Assembly: GCA_000715685.1 (NCBI GenBank)
Contig: KL569467.1
Location: 13,577-21,394 of the forward strand
Direction of reading: 5' to 3'
DNA: 7,818 bases
Origin: Streptomyces lilacinus
GTDB lineage: Bacteria; Actinomycetota; Actinomycetes; Streptomycetales; Streptomycetaceae
The notes under the pieces are model-generated. The model was not told where the DNA came from. It did no database searches and was given only the letters and a program-made list of their open reading frames with translations. Within the stretch, counting starts at the first letter, position 1, and each line of letters starts with the position of its first letter. The position numbers and the translations under genes are program-made. This document shows, piece by piece, positions 4,858 to 7,818 of this stretch.

Positions 4858-7818
4858 ATGGCGAACGAATTCCACCCGCCCAAGATCAGGGTTGTCACGG
4901 GCCCGCCGGAGGGCGGACCCGTCAGGGAGACGACGGCACGGCTGCGGCGTCCCTTCGGCGCCCTGATCAGGCGCGTGCGGGCGTGGTGGCTGCTGCGCCG
5001 GGGGATCACGCGGGCGAGGCGGTGGCGGAACCCCTTCTGGACCACGTTGGGGATCGTCACCTTCGTCGGCCTGGCGCTGGCGCTCGTGGTGTGGGCGATC
5101 AGGGGCATGGTGGTCACGTTCATCTACAGGCGACCGGTGTCGTGGTGGGGCTTCGACCCGGACGTCGGCTGCAGCAAGATCGGCACCTCCTGCGGAGCCG
5201 CCAACGGCGTGCTGATGCCCGTGCTCCTGCTGGCCGTCTCGAGCGTCCTCTTCCTGGCCTGGCGGCTGGGCCGGGTCCGCAGGTCCTGCGTCCGCAAGGC
5301 GAAGACCGACGCCAGCGGCTTCGTCCAGACCGCGGGCAGCCTCATGGACGAGGTGGTCGGGCGCGACCAGCTCTGCAACGCCATCATGAACAACCTGCGG
5401 GACCGCAAGGCCAGACGCCCGCACATCGTCGTCGGCAGCGTGGGCGCCGGCAAGACGGCGCTCCTCGTCCGCCTCGCCGAGAAACTTGCCGCCAAGGGAG
5501 CCGTGCCCATCCCCATACGGCTGCGCGACGCACAGGGCGAGAAGCTGGACTTCTGCGAAATGGCGCGCGATCGGTTCGAGGAGATCGTCCAGCCGGTGGT
5601 GCGGTCCGACGGCGAGGTCGACAAGATCTGGCGCTGGCTGCGCCAGCGCGCCGACCGCATCGTCGTCCTCGCCGACGGCCTCGAGGAGGCGCTCAACCGC
5701 GACCACGCGAGCGGTCAGCGCGACAACCTGATCCGCAAGGCCATCCGCCAGGCGGGCGAGGAAGGGGTGCCCCTCGTCATCGCCTCCCGCCCGCACGACC
5801 CGCTGCGCGCGATGCAGGCGGCCATCACGGAACTGGAGCCGCTGAGCGCGGAGGCGGCCCTGCAGTACATCGCCCGCAGCGGCAGCTGGCGCTCGGACTT
5901 CCTGCTGCTCGACCGGGTGGTCGAGGTCGCCAGGATGTCGGAATCCCCCATCTACCTGCAGATCGCCCGCGACCTGCACTGCAAGGACCTCCTGGAGTCC
6001 CTGTGGACGGAGGGCGGGACCACCGACCCGATGCTCCACGACACCTGGGAGTTGCGCGCGGACCTCCTGGAGCGGTGGATCGACGCGCTCATCGACGGGG
6101 TCGTCCACCCCGAGCTGCCCATCGACCGGGACACCCGCTTGGCGGTGATGTCCTACATGTCCGCGCTGGCGTGCATCGGCCTGGCCGCGGACCGGGCGGA
6201 GGTCGGTCTCTGGGAACTCGACCCCCGCATCGGCGGCGCCGCGGACCGGGCGGACGGGGACGGGGCCAGGCCGGCCGTCCTCGAGGAATGGAACAGGCGC
6301 GTCGCCGAGGAACTGGACTGGCACATGGACTCCCTGCGCCTGCCGCTGAAGTCCCTCAAGGGACAGCCGGACGAGGCGAGCGAGGAGCAGCGGCACGAAG
6401 GCCCCCGGATCGACCTCCGGCTCGCCGCGACCTGGGGCGCGCGCATGGGGCTCGTCCACGAGTACGGCCGCAGGGCCCGCTTCCAGCACAGCGTCATGCA
6501 GGCCTACCTCGGGTCCCGCTTCCTGGGGAAGATGCTCGACAACCCGGTGCGGCAGTCCCCCGCCCACGGCCTGCACTTCGACGCCCCGCGGTGTTCCGAA
6601 CGCTTCGACCGGAAGCAGCTTTCCCAGGTGCTGCGGCACGGCGGCCGTGAGCTCCTCATCGCCCTGACGCTCTACTCGCGGTCGCTGGACATCCGGTGGA
6701 CGGGCGACGGAAGCGGCCCCTGCACCGGCTACACCCTCGACGCCATGCGCACCTTCCTGCGGGACGAGGCGGCGAACCTGATCGAGAACGCGACCCACGC
6801 CGAGCGGCTCAGCCAGTGGCACGCCTCGCCCGAGCTCGCGGACCAGCACATCGACCAGCGGGGCAGCCCGCGCCTGCGGGCCCTGCAGATCTTCGGGACT
6901 GCCGTGGAGATCGACAGCGTCGACGCCGCGTCCCAGCAGACGGAGATCCTCCGCGAGATCGAGGAGCGGTGGAACGACTTCGGCTGGGGCGAGGACCCCG
7001 AGGCACTGCGCGAAGCGAAGCTCACCCTCGTCCGGCAGTGCGGCGCCGCGGCCCGCCGCGTGGCCGTCACCCGCACCGGCACACCGGCGTACGCGACCCT
7101 GTTCGAGATCGGCAGCCAGGAACCGGACTACCGGGTCCGCTCCGCGATCGCCCAGGAGATCGGGGCCGGCGGGGAGCATGCGTACAAGGAGGTGTACAAG
7201 CAGATGCACCCCACTGCGCCCCAGGTCAGCACCGACCGTCCCCGCACACCGCCCGAGGAGGCGCGCCTGCACGCATCCCTCCGGGAACTCACCGGCTACC
7301 AGGGCGACAGGGACCAGCGCGCGATGACGCGGGTGCTGACGAGGAAGAAGGACCGACTGGAACGGCTCTACGCGGAAGAGGAGTCCGAGGGCGAGCGGAA
7401 GGACTGGTACCGCGCCACGATGTGCGCCTGGGTCCTCCCCATGCTCGTCGACTCGGCCATGATGGCCCGTCACCTCGGCAGCCCCCGCGACGACCTGGAG
7501 AATTGGGTCGCCGAGGCGACCGACGGGCGGTTCTCCCACGACGGCGAGGCCGTCCCCGGCGCGCAGTTCGCCCTCGGCGTGAAGCTGGCGCAGGGCTTCA
7601 AGTACGCCGCCAACCGGCGGCTGAACCCCCAGTCGGACCGGGAGGTTCGTCAGTTCCTCGTCAAGCAGGCCCAGGACATGCTCCGGCGGAGCACGTTCTG
7701 GTACACCCGCCTCACCCTCCTGCACGCCCTGACGCTGTGGGCCCTGCCGGACGACGTGCGCGAGGACCAGCCGATCCGCGGCCACGGCGCCGACCCCCGC
7801 GGCCAGGTCCGCGAGTGG
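4858..7818 (+). CDS. Membrane-anchored NACHT-like STAND NTPase, partial (runs off the window)
   Basis: 987 residues are visible with no stop, and the frame is open at the window end. ATG 4858 has GGAG at 4845-4848; in-frame GTG codons at 4852 and 4786 are weaker alternatives, and the latter would add a TTA codon (4831). Residues 1-59 are Arg/Trp-rich. Helices at about 60-82 and 117-135 flank an outside loop with C105 and C112; the basic flanks suggest both ends are cytoplasmic. DEVVGRDQL (164-172) leads to Walker A GSVGAGKT (193-200), Walker B RIVVLADGLEE (267-277), sensor-like LVIASRP (306-312) and LEPLSAEAALQYI (326-338). LLERWIDAL (403-411) and FQHSVMQAYLGSRFL (542-556) are typical of the winged-helix side of NACHT proteins. 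Residues 560-987 are mostly helical, with one HEAT-like stretch (about 744-770), and could be the ligand sensor. STAND proteins are ATP-driven switches that oligomerise on sensing a trigger; some bacterial NACHT proteins defend against phage. Here the effector might be the membrane helices. The fold is confident; a defence role is inference. A KAP-type NTPase is less likely because the helices precede the P-loop domain. Confidence 0.88.
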   Translation, partial: MANEFHPPKIRVVTGPPEGGPVRETTARLRRPFGALIRRVRAWWLLRRGITRARRWRNPFWTTLGIVTFVGLALALVVWAIRGMVVTFIYRRPVSWWGFDPDVGCSKIGTSCGAANGVLMPVLLLAVSSVLFLAWRLGRVRRSCVRKAKTDASGFVQTAGSLMDEVVGRDQLCNAIMNNLRDRKARRPHIVVGSVGAGKTALLVRLAEKLAAKGAVPIPIRLRDAQGEKLDFCEMARDRFEEIVQPVVRSDGEVDKIWRWLRQRADRIVVLADGLEEALNRDHASGQRDNLIRKAIRQAGEEGVPLVIASRPHDPLRAMQAAITELEPLSAEAALQYIARSGSWRSDFLLLDRVVEVARMSESPIYLQIARDLHCKDLLESLWTEGGTTDPMLHDTWELRADLLERWIDALIDGVVHPELPIDRDTRLAVMSYMSALACIGLAADRAEVGLWELDPRIGGAADRADGDGARPAVLEEWNRRVAEELDWHMDSLRLPLKSLKGQPDEASEEQRHEGPRIDLRLAATWGARMGLVHEYGRRARFQHSVMQAYLGSRFLGKMLDNPVRQSPAHGLHFDAPRCSERFDRKQLSQVLRHGGRELLIALTLYSRSLDIRWTGDGSGPCTGYTLDAMRTFLRDEAANLIENATHAERLSQWHASPELADQHIDQRGSPRLRALQIFGTAVEIDSVDAASQQTEILREIEERWNDFGWGEDPEALREAKLTLVRQCGAAARRVAVTRTGTPAYATLFEIGSQEPDYRVRSAIAQEIGAGGEHAYKEVYKQMHPTAPQVSTDRPRTPPEEARLHASLRELTGYQGDRDQRAMTRVLTRKKDRLERLYAEEESEGERKDWYRATMCAWVLPMLVDSAMMARHLGSPRDDLENWVAEATDGRFSHDGEAVPGAQFALGVKLAQGFKYAANRRLNPQSDREVRQFLVKQAQDMLRRSTFWYTRLTLLHALTLWALPDDVREDQPIRGHGADPRGQVREW

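Noticed and set aside
4308..6650. 780-codon plus-strand frame overlapping the NTPase start
   Set aside because: It crosses the DUF4142 gene, the intergenic region and the NTPase gene, and reads as Arg/Pro/Gly low-complexity sequence without a domain.
4831..7785. Long open frame of 984 codons on the minus strand
   Set aside because: It lies opposite the STAND NTPase gene. Its translation is rich in Val, Gly, Arg and Asp with no coherent domain, whereas the plus-strand frame shows ordered NTPase motifs. Long antisense frames are expected in such GC-rich genes.

Overview
The window is very GC-rich DNA with strong G/C bias at third codon positions. Together with the gene families present, this points to a Streptomyces or closely related actinomycete chromosome. 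I see no RNA gene, transposase, integrase or CRISPR array. Five protein genes account for most of the sequence; one carries an apparent frameshift and one runs off the right edge.

Left part (1-2310): a six-helix membrane protein with histidines placed like those of ferric-reductase-type cytochrome b proteins (42-821, minus) is divergent from a PucR/CdaR-type transcriptional regulator (1100-2200, plus). They share a 278-base intergenic region. The regulator ends in a patch of helically phased GAATT motifs, followed by a near-ideal hairpin terminator at 2279-2309 that probably serves both this gene and the convergent operon to its right.

Middle part (2387-4584, minus): a two-gene operon. The first gene encodes a membrane-anchored, extracytoplasmic DUF4142 protein (3775-4584). 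The second encodes a secreted DUF1996 protein (2387-3770) whose start lies four bases beyond the stop of the first. In the DUF1996 gene the signal peptide and the mature domain are in different frames. Removing one base from a GGG run at 3650-3652 restores a continuous 460-residue protein. The two products probably act outside the membrane, but neither family has an assigned reaction.

Right part (4585-7818): a 273-base divergent intergenic region contains a strong hairpin, a purine-rich stretch and a 16-base element that also occurs in the first intergenic region. It leads into a large plus-strand gene starting at ATG 4858, open through the window end (987 residues seen). The protein has two N-terminal transmembrane helices around a loop with two cysteines. 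These are followed by a NACHT-like STAND NTPase (Walker A, ADGLEE Walker B, SRP sensor, FQH motif) and a long helical C-terminal region. This architecture fits bacterial signalling or immune-type NTPases and is the best candidate for an undescribed system here, though a defence role is inference only.
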